From: Oscillospiraceae bacterium
GTDB taxonomy: Bacteria; Bacillota; Clostridia; UBA1212
Assembly (NCBI GenBank): GCA_015069195.1
Contig: SVJA01000008.1
Coordinates: 1-64,000 of the forward strand
Length of the DNA stretch: 64,000 bases
Direction of reading: 5' to 3'
Part shown: piece after piece, positions 1-9,032 of the stretch
Layout of the letters: every line of letters starts with the position of its first letter
How positions within the stretch are numbered: the first letter of the stretch is position 1
The notes under the pieces: generated by a model
The model's input: only the letters and a program-made list of their open reading frames with translations
Database searches by the model: none
Told to the model about the DNA's origin: nothing
Made by a program: the position numbers and the translations under genes

Positions 1-1
1 G

Positions 2-1627
2 GCAGCAGACGGAAAGATTATACATCAAATTGGCGTTTATTATGTTTCTAAGAGTAACTTCGGCGTTGGTCAGAAAGTCGCTGATTATACTGATCTTTCC
101 TTCCTTAAAAAAGAGCATTTTTCTGCGTTTATTGAAAAAGTAAAGCAATTATCTCTCCCACAAGAAGAAATTGAAAAATTAAAGGAACGTAGAGAACAAG
201 AAATTACGGCAAGCCTCGTAAAGCTCAATAATGATATTTTTAAGAGCGAAAAAGGACTTAGTGAAAATGACCGTGTTTATCTTGTTGCCGCTTCTATTAT
301 GGCAACTCTCGGCGATGTTGACAATAAAGTATATCCGTTGACCAAAGCTGAGTTGAAATCTTCTGACGAAGAAGGCGACAGAGACGGCGATATTATGATT
401 CGAAAAATCAACTCTTTCCTTAATGCCAAAAAGCTTCCTAAAGATAAGAAAGATTTGATTGTGAGAACCCTTCAAAATACGCTTACTACTGATAATATAA
501 ATAAGGTTGAAGATGGCGAGAGCCAGCTCAAGCGTGTATTTATAAAAATTGTTGATGACCTCGGTATTTACTACAAAATTGGCTTAACAACTGATTTTAC
601 TGGCAAGTTGTTCAATGAAATGTATTCTTGGCTCGGCTTTACACAAGATCAGCTTAATGACGTTGTACTAACCCCTTCTTATGTTGCAACTCTTTTGTGC
701 CGCCTTGCAAGAGTTAATAAAGACTCTTACGTATGGGACTTTGCAACGGGTTCGGCAGGTTTGCTTGTTGCGGCTATGAATGAAATGCTGATAGATTCAA
801 AAAATACAATAAAATCTCCTGAAAAATTAGCTATCAAACAAGCAGAAATTAAAGCTAATCAGTTGCTCGGTTTGGAAATCCTTTCAAATGTTTATATGCT
901 TGCTGTTCTTAATATGATTATGATGGGTGACGGTAGCTCAAACATTTTGAACAAAGACTCCTTGAACTTTGACGGACACTATGGATTTGGTAAGACTGAC
1001 GAAAAATTCCCAGCGAATGCTTTCGTTTTGAATCCTCCGTACTCTGCCGAAGGCAACGGAATGATATTTGTCGAAAAAGCTCTTTCTATGATGGAAAAGG
1101 GATATGCAGCAATTATCATTCAAAACTCAGCCGGATCTGGCAAAGCAACAGAATATAATAAGAGTATCTTGACACACAGCACACTTCTTGCAAGCATTAG
1201 AATGCCGATAGACCTGTTTATCGGTAAATCAAGTGTACAAACTAATGTATATGTTTTCCGAGTAGGCGAAGCTCATCAAAACGACGATGTTGTTAAGTTT
1301 ATTGATTTTTCAAATGATGGTTACACTCGTTCTGACCGTAAAAAAGCAAGTAAAAATCTATTTGACACCGATAGAGCTAAAGAACGCTATCAGGAAGTTG
1401 TAGATCTTGTGCGTTTTGGAAAAATAAAACTTAATATTTTTACTGAAAAAGAATACTATGAGGGACACATTGATCCTGAAAACGGTAATGATTGGAACCA
1501 AACTGCGCCTATTGATACAACACCTTCCTTAGATGATTTTAAAAAGACAATTAATGACTATCTTGCTTGGGAAGTAGCAACACTTTTAAAGAATGAATCT
1601 TTGGAGGATGACCGCCTGGGAAAATAA
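2..1627 (+). CDS. hsdM: N-6 adenine DNA methyltransferase subunit (HsdM or BcgI-A like), 5' end cut by window
   Basis: This is the modification subunit of a type I or type IIB/IIG restriction-modification system. It transfers a methyl group from S-adenosylmethionine to adenine in a target set by the S subunit. The frame stays open to the window edge, so the gene begins upstream; the internal ATG at 299 is not the start. AdoMet motif I (DFATGSAG) and the catalytic motif NPPY are clear in the middle of the visible 541 residues. No restriction (HsdR) gene is seen. In BcgI-like enzymes the nuclease domain is fused at the N-terminus, which would lie outside the window, so the choice between type I and BcgI-like stays open. 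The S gene follows directly. Confidence 0.85.
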   Translation, partial: AADGKIIHQIGVYYVSKSNFGVGQKVADYTDLSFLKKEHFSAFIEKVKQLSLPQEEIEKLKERREQEITASLVKLNNDIFKSEKGLSENDRVYLVAASIMATLGDVDNKVYPLTKAELKSSDEEGDRDGDIMIRKINSFLNAKKLPKDKKDLIVRTLQNTLTTDNINKVEDGESQLKRVFIKIVDDLGIYYKIGLTTDFTGKLFNEMYSWLGFTQDQLNDVVLTPSYVATLLCRLARVNKDSYVWDFATGSAGLLVAAMNEMLIDSKNTIKSPEKLAIKQAEIKANQLLGLEILSNVYMLAVLNMIMMGDGSSNILNKDSLNFDGHYGFGKTDEKFPANAFVLNPPYSAEGNGMIFVEKALSMMEKGYAAIIIQNSAGSGKATEYNKSILTHSTLLASIRMPIDLFIGKSSVQTNVYVFRVGEAHQNDDVVKFIDFSNDGYTRSDRKKASKNLFDTDRAKERYQEVVDLVRFGKIKLNIFTEKEYYEGHIDPENGNDWNQTAPIDTTPSLDDFKKTINDYLAWEVATLLKNESLEDDRLGK

Positions 1628-1647
1628 ATGCCTCACTTAATAAAAAA

Positions 1648-2772
1648 TTGCAAGCGGTTAAGTGGGGCGAATATACGCTTGGAGATTTATTTACAAGTCA
1701 AAATGGAGATTTTGACATCCAAAAGACCCATATAAACGGTAAAGGCGAATATGTTATTACTGCTGGTTTGTCTAATAATGGTGTTTTAGGAAAATCTGAT
1801 GTTAATGCTAAAATATTTAAGAAAAACACCATAACCGTTGATATGTTTGGAAATGCGTTTTACCGTCAGTTTGATTATAAGATGGTGACACATGCTAGAG
1901 TATTTTCTTTAGCAGCAAATTTCAGCATTACCGAGAGACAAGGGCTATTTTTGGCAAACTCTTTTTGCTATTTGAGCAATGAGTTTGGTTTTGATAATAT
2001 GTGTTCATGGGAAAAGATAAAAACAAAGTCAATACGACTACCTTATAAAGATGGTGAAATCGACTTTGATTTTATGGAATCCTTTATAGCTGAGCTGGAA
2101 GCTCAGCGGATAGCTGAGCTTTCCGCTTACTTAAAAGCAAGCGGATTCGATAATTACGAATTGTCGGAAGAAGAGCTTAATGTTCTTGAAAGATTTACTG
2201 AGCTTGGCGACGATAATTGGGGTACATATATTGTAGGTAATCTTTTTGAAAAGGTAACGACAAAGAAATTACCGTACAAGGCGAAGGAACTACCAAAGCA
2301 GCCGACTGATGATTTTGTGCTTCCTTGTCTTACATCAAGTTTCCAAAATCAAGGGTTAAATTATTATGCCCCAAAAGAGGGAGCAACTGTTATAAATAAC
2401 GTAATCTCGCTCCCTTCTAATAGCGATGTTTACAGAGCTTATTATCAGTCAAGAGATTTTACCGTTCTTTCGGACTCTTATGCTATCCAATGGAAATCGA
2501 CAGAGAACAAACCTACACCCAACCAATATTTGTTTATGGTTATGTGTATCAACAAAGTGACTGATCTGCCAATTTATTCCTACAAAAACAAATTGGGCGG
2601 ATGGAATGTTGTGAAACACAAGGAAATCAGATTACCCGAAAAGGATGGCAAAATTGATTTTGCGTTTATGGATACTTTCATATCTGCAATCAAGAAATTG
2701 GCTATTAAAGATGTTGTTAAGTACAGCGATGCAAAAATCAAGGCAACTAAAAAGGTTGTATCCTGTAAATAA
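1648..2772 (+). CDS. hsdS: restriction-modification specificity subunit S
   Basis: This is the DNA-recognition subunit that directs the upstream methyltransferase. The protein has two target-recognition halves, each starting with a WGEYTLGDLF or WGTYIVGNLF type segment and ending with an (I/L)RLP-KDG-IDF-FM motif before a helix. This is the standard two-domain layout of the family, at about 374 residues. The start is uncertain. The TTG used here has no ribosome binding site, while a good GGAGG at 1603-1607 belongs to an ATG at 1608 in another frame that stops after ten codons. Removing one A from the run near 1620-1626 would join that ATG to this frame. The gene is probably translated together with the M gene. 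Confidence 0.8.
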   Translation: MQAVKWGEYTLGDLFTSQNGDFDIQKTHINGKGEYVITAGLSNNGVLGKSDVNAKIFKKNTITVDMFGNAFYRQFDYKMVTHARVFSLAANFSITERQGLFLANSFCYLSNEFGFDNMCSWEKIKTKSIRLPYKDGEIDFDFMESFIAELEAQRIAELSAYLKASGFDNYELSEEELNVLERFTELGDDNWGTYIVGNLFEKVTTKKLPYKAKELPKQPTDDFVLPCLTSSFQNQGLNYYAPKEGATVINNVISLPSNSDVYRAYYQSRDFTVLSDSYAIQWKSTENKPTPNQYLFMVMCINKVTDLPIYSYKNKLGGWNVVKHKEIRLPEKDGKIDFAFMDTFISAIKKLAIKDVVKYSDAKIKATKKVVSCK

Positions 2773-2783
2773 GGAGTACCACT

Positions 2784-3863
2784 ATGAATACACAAAAACT
2801 TAATTCAGCAATAGCTGAATTTACAAAGAAAAAGAAATCTAATGCTGCATATTACGAAGAAAACTGGGCTGAGCGTAAGGAGCGTAAGGACTATTATCAG
2901 TCGTTTACCAAGGACAAGCTTATCGCTATGACTGAGGATGAGTTCTTAGAGTACATCAGTAAGCTGTGGTCTATGCTCATTTGGGGTAACAAAAAATATG
3001 TTGTCGACAAACTCATTGACGATAACGGTTTTGCCACACTTAAAAAGCAGTTGGCTGAATTACTCTATGGTACAAGCTCTATCGAAAAGCGTTGGGACGT
3101 GTTCTTGAAGTCAATTAAGGGTATGGGTCCCGCAACTATCAGTGAATTGCTTACATACGCTAATCCGCAGGAATATGTAATCTTTAATAAGACAACTATT
3201 CTTTGCTATGGCTATCTTGATATTCCCGATATGCCGAAATATAACTATCAGTACACCGGAAAGAAATATGCTGAAGTTTGCGCTATTGCAAAAGAGATTG
3301 CCTCAGAGCTCAAAAAGGCTGGCGCAGACGATTATGATCTTTTGGCTGTGGATTACTTTATGTGGGATGAGATTCTTCCCCTTGCTGAAAAGAAAACTTC
3401 AGATACTCCTGCTACCCCTGAAGTTAAAAAGCCTGTTGATGTAACGGATTCAAAGTCTCTCCACGATGAGATTAAAGAAAAAATAGTAGTAATAGGAAAG
3501 TTACTCGGTTTTGACAGTCGTGCAGAAGTGAAAATCTCTTGCGACTCTATTGTTGATGCAATTTGGGAATCCAAAATAGGAAACATGGGAAAAGTTATCT
3601 ATGTTTTTGAGGTTCAGTCTAAAGGTTCTATCTCAAATATGCTAATCAATTTAAAGAAGGCTCAATCTAATGCGGCGGTACAAGCTGTTGTTGCTGTGTC
3701 TGATGAAGAACAATTATCCAAAATAATCAAAAAAAGCAAGGATGTCATCGATGAAAGCTCTTTGCGAACTTGGTCAATTGATGAAGTTCTTACTGTTCAC
3801 GATTCATTGGTAAGAGCTCACGAATCAATCAACAAACTGGCTTTAGTGCCGGAAAGTTTTTAA
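2784..3863 (+). CDS. unassigned protein with helix-hairpin-helix-like segment and nuclease-like C-terminus
   Basis: I do not recognise a named family. The 359-residue protein has three parts. Residues about 40-200 form a compact, conserved-looking domain containing a helix-hairpin-helix-like turn (IKGMGPATISELL, 111-123). A low-complexity linker follows at about 204-222. The C-terminal domain shows D254, D258 and an EVQSKGS strand (276-282) spaced like the acidic and ExQ/ExK residues of restriction-type nucleases. It sits between hsdS and hamA on the same strand, with a good AAGGAG ribosome binding site and 11 bp after hsdS. This suggests a role in the same defence locus, perhaps as the missing cleavage subunit or an accessory nuclease. 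The nuclease reading is inference. Confidence 0.6.
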   Translation: MNTQKLNSAIAEFTKKKKSNAAYYEENWAERKERKDYYQSFTKDKLIAMTEDEFLEYISKLWSMLIWGNKKYVVDKLIDDNGFATLKKQLAELLYGTSSIEKRWDVFLKSIKGMGPATISELLTYANPQEYVIFNKTTILCYGYLDIPDMPKYNYQYTGKKYAEVCAIAKEIASELKKAGADDYDLLAVDYFMWDEILPLAEKKTSDTPATPEVKKPVDVTDSKSLHDEIKEKIVVIGKLLGFDSRAEVKISCDSIVDAIWESKIGNMGKVIYVFEVQSKGSISNMLINLKKAQSNAAVQAVVAVSDEEQLSKIIKKSKDVIDESSLRTWSIDEVLTVHDSLVRAHESINKLALVPESF

Positions 3864-3879
3864 ATAGGAGCAATAAAAA

Positions 3880-4797
3880 ATGAGAGCTTCCATACAAAAC
3901 CTTATCAAAAACTCGATTTTTATTGAATGTACTTTGCCAAACACGGAACATAGTATATGTAAAACTAAATATACTACTGCCGAGGATTTTTGCTTAACCA
4001 AAAGCTCAGATGATTCTATTGCGCAAATTATCTATAACAATATAGTCGAATATGCAATAGGCGAGTTTGATATAGATTATAACAACTTGGATGAGGAACA
4101 GTGCCGAGCTATTGCTGAAAACTTAAAATTTGATGAAGACGCTAATTACACTTCAAAATTGAGATATGGTTTTTATGGAGAGGTTTTATTGTACTCATTG
4201 TTAATTAATCTTTTTTCGACTGACGTGCTAATTTCAAAGGGATATTTTTACAGTCCTCTCGAAAAGGGAGAGCCTAAAGGATTCGATGCTTACCATTTAA
4301 TTCAACATGACGATAAAGTAGAATTATGGTTCGGAGAAGCGAAATTCAGAAAAGATTATAAAACGCCCATCGATGAAGTGTTATCTGGATTTTCCAAAAC
4401 AACTTCGGAAGGCTACTTTAGTGATAATGTGTTAGCAATTGTTAAGGAAAAACATAACATATCAAACGGCAGGGATATTATTGATAAACTCACACCTATT
4501 ACCCAAACATGGAAGAAAAGCGTATTGATAAATATTGCGGAAGAATTAGAAAAGAATAATGCTGAGATGGTTTATCCAATAATGATTGCATATCAACAGC
4601 CCAAACGTTGCAATTATTATGATGGTGTTAAAAAATGTATTGACTATATTGAAGAACAATTTAACTCAGGAAAATATACAATTAACACAACATTTGCAAT
4701 AAAAGTATTCTTTATGTTTTTTCCAGTTGATGATGTCAAAAAGATTAAGGAGCAAGTAATTGAATGGATAAGCAACAAAGAGCCATTGATATCATAA
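3880..4797 (+). CDS. hamA: HamA-like DUF1837 nuclease of a Hachiman defence system
   Basis: HamA is the effector nuclease of the two-gene Hachiman anti-phage system. It is held inactive by the helicase HamB and released when HamB acts on phage-altered DNA. The 305-residue protein shows a plausible PD-(D/E)XK site: G100-E101, a GFD strand with D136, and GEAK with E153 and K155. This spacing matches the DUF1837 pattern, and the length fits the family. A TAGGAG-type ribosome binding site precedes the ATG. The end of the gene overlaps the next gene by 34 bp, in keeping with co-translation of partners. The identification rests on motifs and on the helicase neighbour. Confidence 0.75.
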   Translation: MRASIQNLIKNSIFIECTLPNTEHSICKTKYTTAEDFCLTKSSDDSIAQIIYNNIVEYAIGEFDIDYNNLDEEQCRAIAENLKFDEDANYTSKLRYGFYGEVLLYSLLINLFSTDVLISKGYFYSPLEKGEPKGFDAYHLIQHDDKVELWFGEAKFRKDYKTPIDEVLSGFSKTTSEGYFSDNVLAIVKEKHNISNGRDIIDKLTPITQTWKKSVLINIAEELEKNNAEMVYPIMIAYQQPKRCNYYDGVKKCIDYIEEQFNSGKYTINTTFAIKVFFMFFPVDDVKKIKEQVIEWISNKEPLIS

Positions 4798-7016
4798 AAA
4801 ACTATTACTTAGCAGAAGAACAAAATGATCTTTCTGATATGATTAGAAGTGTTTGTTCTTATTTCGATTTTATGAAAAATCAAGAGCTCTCATCAGGGGA
4901 CATAGATTTTCTGCAGGATCTTTCTAATAGTATAGGTGTTCCGCAGTATGTAAAGTTACTGGAAAGAGACTTTTCTGCTAATTACCCCGATCAAAGAGAA
5001 ATATCGCTTTCGACATTAGCATCCTATTATAACGAAGCAAATCTTACACGGGCTGGACAAATTCTGCATCGATATCAGAAAAATGTGTTAGATATGTTTG
5101 TTTCAGGCCAAAATAATCGTTTTATTTTGTCTGCTCCGACTTCATTCGGAAAAACATTTATTGTGTACGAAATCATCAAAAAAATACGATACAAAAATGT
5201 CGTTTTAATTTTTCCTACAATATCTCTCTTATCAGAAAATTTTGAGAAACTACTTTCCGGCCTTTCTAACACCTTTAATGACTATAAAGTACATACTTTA
5301 AGCGAAGATGATGAAGTAGCCGAGAAAAACATATGGATATTTACTCCTGAACGCTTCTTATCTTTCACTGATAAACATGAATCCCAACAATTTGATTTTG
5401 TGTTTATCGATGAAATATACAAGATAGACAATGAATTTATAATTGATAAAGAAACTACTGGAGAAAATGAGCGAGACGTTGCTTATCGGGTAGCGTTGTC
5501 TTATGCATGTAAAAAATCTAACGATTTGCTTCTGGCGGGTCCATATATGAATATGGCAAATAAAACCTCCTTTGCCAATTTTGTTAAAGATAATAATTTT
5601 ACTGTAATTAATTACAACAATATTGAAATTGTAAATAAAACAATAACCGATATAAAAGGAAAAAAAGAATATAATATTGATGGCATACAAATTGAGTTAG
5701 ATGAAAATTCAAAATATTCCAAAGTGTGTGATATTGCCGTAAGACTCACTAATTCAAAAGAGAACACAATAATATATAACAATTACAAGTCAGGCACAGA
5801 ACGATACGCAAAAGAGATTATTTCTAGACTTGATCAAAAGGAAATACATTTTGAATCAGATGATCCTATTTATAGAATGTTTGTGGAACATCTTGAAAAC
5901 ACATATAGTGCAGAGTGGATTATCGTTAAGGCATTAAAGTATGGAATTGGTATCCACCACGGTCTTGTTCCCAAATACATACAGAAGGAAATTATCAATT
6001 TGTTTAATAGAGGGATTCTTCTTTATCTTATATCTACTACTACTATTACCGAGGGGGTTAATACTTCGGCAAAAAATATTATTATAACATCGAATAAAAA
6101 AGGTAGAAAAAATCTTAAGCCTTTTGATGCCAAAAATATTGCTGGAAGAGCTGGAAGATTCCTGCAACACTTTTCCGGTCGGGTAATTATCATTGACAAC
6201 AATTTTGAGGAAGTTTTGACTTCAAACGAAGATGAATTACAACATAAAAACTATGATGTCGACAGTAAAAAGACAGACGTTGATTATACGATCACATCAG
6301 ATAAGTATTTATCAAAAGACGATAGCGAGAAAAAAGATAAAATATTTGAAGAAGTCCGCAAAAGGGATATTCCAAGAGAAATTATTGAACAGTATAAAAC
6401 GGTCAGCATCTCTGATAAAATAATAATTTATGACAGAATGCAAATTCTAACACCAATGCAGTTAACAGAAATAAAGGCATTAATATCAAGACTCAACTAC
6501 AATATGCAGATTTCGTGGAATGGTTTCCAAGAAATAATTAATATTTTGAAGCCAATTATTCGAGATGCTAAATTGTTTGAGTTGGCAAATGCAACATGCA
6601 GAGACAGCGATTTTTCTCTTATAACTGCGAAGGTACACTTTTATTTGAAAGGCGGTTTCTTTGGACTGCTACAATATAACACCAAAGGAACTCGTTATGA
6701 TGATGCAATGCGAAATACCGCAGATATGGTTTACAATGTTTTTAAATATCAATTGGTAAAATATCTTGGTGTTTTCAATTTGATTTATCAGCATGTAATG
6801 GCGCATAAAGAAGGGGTGAGCATCGATGAAGTTTCTGGCATCACCACCCTACTACAAAAGTTAGAATATAATGCTTTTAGATCAAAAGCATTGATTTTAA
6901 GTGATTATGGAGTTCCATTCAAACTAGTCGACTATTATGATGATCCTAATGGCAGGAAGCATTTTGATTTTTACGAACAATACATCGACAATAAAGTTTC
7001 TCATATAATCCAATAA
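4764..7016 (+). CDS. hamB: HamB-like superfamily 2 helicase of a Hachiman defence system
   Basis: This is a Ski2-like DNA helicase, the sensor partner of HamA. Motifs in order are a RYQ segment near 103, Walker A APTSFGKT (124-131), TPERF (194-198), the Walker B variant DEIY (216-219), GIHHG (396-400), motif V STTTITEGVN (424-433) and motif VI NIAGRAGRF (458-466). The remaining C-terminal 280 residues are helical and family-specific. At 750 residues it is somewhat short for the family but contains every helicase motif. Its start lies inside the end of hamA with an AAGGAG in the hamA reading frame. The context supports a Hachiman role over a generic helicase. Confidence 0.78.
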   Translation: MDKQQRAIDIIKNYYLAEEQNDLSDMIRSVCSYFDFMKNQELSSGDIDFLQDLSNSIGVPQYVKLLERDFSANYPDQREISLSTLASYYNEANLTRAGQILHRYQKNVLDMFVSGQNNRFILSAPTSFGKTFIVYEIIKKIRYKNVVLIFPTISLLSENFEKLLSGLSNTFNDYKVHTLSEDDEVAEKNIWIFTPERFLSFTDKHESQQFDFVFIDEIYKIDNEFIIDKETTGENERDVAYRVALSYACKKSNDLLLAGPYMNMANKTSFANFVKDNNFTVINYNNIEIVNKTITDIKGKKEYNIDGIQIELDENSKYSKVCDIAVRLTNSKENTIIYNNYKSGTERYAKEIISRLDQKEIHFESDDPIYRMFVEHLENTYSAEWIIVKALKYGIGIHHGLVPKYIQKEIINLFNRGILLYLISTTTITEGVNTSAKNIIITSNKKGRKNLKPFDAKNIAGRAGRFLQHFSGRVIIIDNNFEEVLTSNEDELQHKNYDVDSKKTDVDYTITSDKYLSKDDSEKKDKIFEEVRKRDIPREIIEQYKTVSISDKIIIYDRMQILTPMQLTEIKALISRLNYNMQISWNGFQEIINILKPIIRDAKLFELANATCRDSDFSLITAKVHFYLKGGFFGLLQYNTKGTRYDDAMRNTADMVYNVFKYQLVKYLGVFNLIYQHVMAHKEGVSIDEVSGITTLLQKLEYNAFRSKALILSDYGVPFKLVDYYDDPNGRKHFDFYEQYIDNKVSHIIQ

Positions 7017-7106
7017 ATGAAAAACATAACTAACGTTTATCTTCCAAAAGAAAATTTATTGTAGATATCGTTAACCATGTAGAAGACCAAGACTAGGAGT
7101 TGCTAT

Positions 7107-8033
7107 ATGAATTTTATCGAAAACAAATTACCGTCGTCAACAGAAGAAGTGAAGTGGCATTGGACACAATGCATACAAGAAAAACTTGATTTCACAGAAG
7201 TTAGTGTTCACGGAAAAAAGCAGAACTTCACGCTTCCCGCTGATTATTTTGATATGAAAGATTCAGATGCAGACAAAATTGCATTTATCGGAAGGCAATA
7301 TGTTTTTTTCTCTCAACCCGTTGCGATGGAGGATTTTGAACTTAACATATTTGGTGAAATAAATCCGGATACTCAAATAGGCGGATTATTAAGCAGTATA
7401 AAACATCTTCGTCCAACTGCTGACGTTTATGGTTTATTTGCAAGATACAAGTACATAGAAAAATCTGTATATTGTGCAATTACCGTATGCTATGTCGATA
7501 AAGAATTTGGATCAGAAATGGAAACAGCGGTATTCGAAATTAGCGAAGATGAACATGCATATGTACTTCCGGTAGGAATTAATGAGGAAGCTTTAGATTA
7601 CTATACGCTTGACGACCTCGCAAAACTAGCATACTGGTTAGGTAATTTTTGGTTAGGAGTACAATATGAAATTAAAAATTGTCCAGAAGAAATCCGTGTC
7701 ATTGAAAAGCGTGGTCCTATCACGCCTGCTCTGGAAGAAGAAATTCATCAGAAAAAAAGGCCCATTTTAATTAAACGAATCATCCCAATAGATGCAGATG
7801 GAAATGAAGTCAAATATGAGTCAACTGGATCAGGAAGGAAGTATACACTTCCAGTGTGGGGAGTAAGAGGACATCCACGAACATTGCCAAATGGAAGAAT
7901 TACTTTTGTGCGTCCTTATCCAAAAGGTAAAAACAGAAAAAATCCAGATGCATTGATAAGCAAAGAATATAAATTTGTTGAGGATAAAATCGATTTAGAT
8001 ACAGAAACGACTGAGAGTAAAAGTGGACTATAA
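7107..8033 (+). CDS. hypothetical protein, last plus-strand gene of the defence cassette
   Basis: No family is recognised for this 308-residue protein. It has no membrane segment or signal peptide. The C-terminal part has a basic motif with the pattern RGHPRTLPNGRITFVRPYPKG, which resembles short RGHxRxxxxGxxxxVxPY tails seen in various phage and mobile-element proteins. That tail may bind nucleic acid. The gene has a TAGGAG ribosome binding site, lies 90 bp after hamB on the same strand, and ends just before a strong bidirectional hairpin. Position suggests it travels with the Hachiman pair, but nothing in the sequence assigns it a function. Confidence 0.6.
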   Translation: MNFIENKLPSSTEEVKWHWTQCIQEKLDFTEVSVHGKKQNFTLPADYFDMKDSDADKIAFIGRQYVFFSQPVAMEDFELNIFGEINPDTQIGGLLSSIKHLRPTADVYGLFARYKYIEKSVYCAITVCYVDKEFGSEMETAVFEISEDEHAYVLPVGINEEALDYYTLDDLAKLAYWLGNFWLGVQYEIKNCPEEIRVIEKRGPITPALEEEIHQKKRPILIKRIIPIDADGNEVKYESTGSGRKYTLPVWGVRGHPRTLPNGRITFVRPYPKGKNRKNPDALISKEYKFVEDKIDLDTETTESKSGL

Positions 8034-8045
8034 AGTAACAGAATA

Positions 8046-8090
8046 AATGATAACAGGCACGAGAGGTTGACTCCCGTGCCTGTTATCATT
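8046..8090. terminator. bidirectional hairpin between convergent genes
   Basis: Perfect 16-bp arms (8046-8061 and 8075-8090) around a 13-nt loop. The hairpin closes the plus-strand defence cassette. Its right arm also holds the stop codon of the convergent 48-residue gene. Confidence 0.75.
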
Positions 8091-8232
8091 TTGTGTATTT
8101 GATTATGAACTCATCGACGCCGTCGGTGTATTTGCCTTTAGATATCAGCTTGTTGCGATATTCGAGCAAGCACTGAAGGATGAGGCGGTGTTCTGCATCG
8201 GTCAGACTAAGGTAGTATTTTCGTTTTCTCAT
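8086..8232 (-). CDS. 48-residue conserved mobile-element protein
   Basis: This is a short basic protein beginning MRKRKYYLSLTDAEHR. Similar small proteins of unknown function accompany TnpV-type genes on clostridial transposons and integrative elements (from memory, not searched). Its ATG overlaps the stop of the upstream tnpV-like gene by 4 nt (ATGA), which argues for translational coupling and supports it as a real gene despite its size. Its stop codon lies in the arm of the terminator hairpin shared with the opposite strand. Confidence 0.6.
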   Translation of the reverse strand: MRKRKYYLSLTDAEHRLILQCLLEYRNKLISKGKYTDGVDEFIIKYTK

Positions 8233-8600
8233 ACGAACACCACGTCGGAATAGACAGTTTCAACTACACGCTCTCGGATGTTATTCATCTTCTGCACCCA
8301 CTTCATTTGGTCGGTGGATTTGAGTTGTTTGGTGATGCCTTCTTTTTCAGCGTATTCTTTTACGAGCTGAGAAAAGAGATCCTGTGCTTGCTCTTCGACA
8401 TCTGCAAGGTGGGAATGGAGCTTTCCGGAAGTGAGCAGATTGTAATACAATACCTTACGATGATGCTTTAGGTATTTCAGCCTTCGTTGTCCCCATACGC
8501 CGATGGGGTGTTTTTCTTCGGTAGGTGGGATTAGGTTTGGTAGGCGATAATCGCCTTGCACTGTGTAAATGCCGCCCTGTTGTTCAAATATTGATTTCAT
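8229..8600 (-). CDS. tnpV: TnpV family transposon-encoded protein
   Basis: This 123-residue protein has the features of the TnpV family: a central segment with GVWGQRRLKYLKHHR and a helical, acidic C-terminus. TnpV proteins are encoded on clostridial transposons; their role is not established. A GGAGG ribosome binding site precedes the ATG. It sits in a minus-strand run with a DUF6809-like gene upstream and a 48-residue gene downstream. That context marks this part of the window as mobile DNA. Confidence 0.72.
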   Translation of the reverse strand: MKSIFEQQGGIYTVQGDYRLPNLIPPTEEKHPIGVWGQRRLKYLKHHRKVLYYNLLTSGKLHSHLADVEEQAQDLFSQLVKEYAEKEGITKQLKSTDQMKWVQKMNNIRERVVETVYSDVVFV

Positions 8601-8613
8601 ATGTAATCCTCCT

Positions 8614-8916
8614 TTATGATTCCTTCAGCAGATCTCCAAACGGTGTTTCGGTGGAGATAAACGCATCGTAGGCGAAATTCGCTCCTAAGCGAAAGCCCAT
8701 AATGAAGCTATCGAGATTGGATTCGCCGTTTACCACGCTCCACGCATTAGAAAAATCGAGAAACCATTTCTTTTGCTCGTCCTGTAGGGTGTTGGTGAGC
8801 TGTTCTTCGGTTTTAGTCAGCACCGCCAGTTCCTTTTGTACCGTCTTATTTTGCCTTGTGCTTCGTGCCTGCGGGTCGATGTTGCCGCAATAAAACTCTT
8901 CAATAAATCGTGCCAT
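8614..8916 (-). CDS. DUF6809-like small mobile-element protein
   Basis: This is a soluble 100-residue protein starting MARFIEEFYCGNIDPQ. It resembles the small DUF6809-type proteins common in Clostridia, whose function is unknown. The ATG at 8916 was chosen over one 25 codons upstream because a textbook AAGGAGG lies just ahead of it. The segment FIMGFRLGANFAYDAF near the C-terminus is the most family-like part. The gene is 13 bp upstream of tnpV and is probably co-transcribed with it. Confidence 0.6.
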   Translation of the reverse strand: MARFIEEFYCGNIDPQARSTRQNKTVQKELAVLTKTEEQLTNTLQDEQKKWFLDFSNAWSVVNGESNLDSFIMGFRLGANFAYDAFISTETPFGDLLKES

Positions 8917-9032
8917 TGGTTGCACCTCCTTATGGCTATAGTGTAACAAAAAGCAGTAATCCGTGCGATTGTGCAAATTTTGAAATCGCACATTGAAAAA
9001 GCACCCACCCGAAGGTGGATGCTCAAAAGCGT

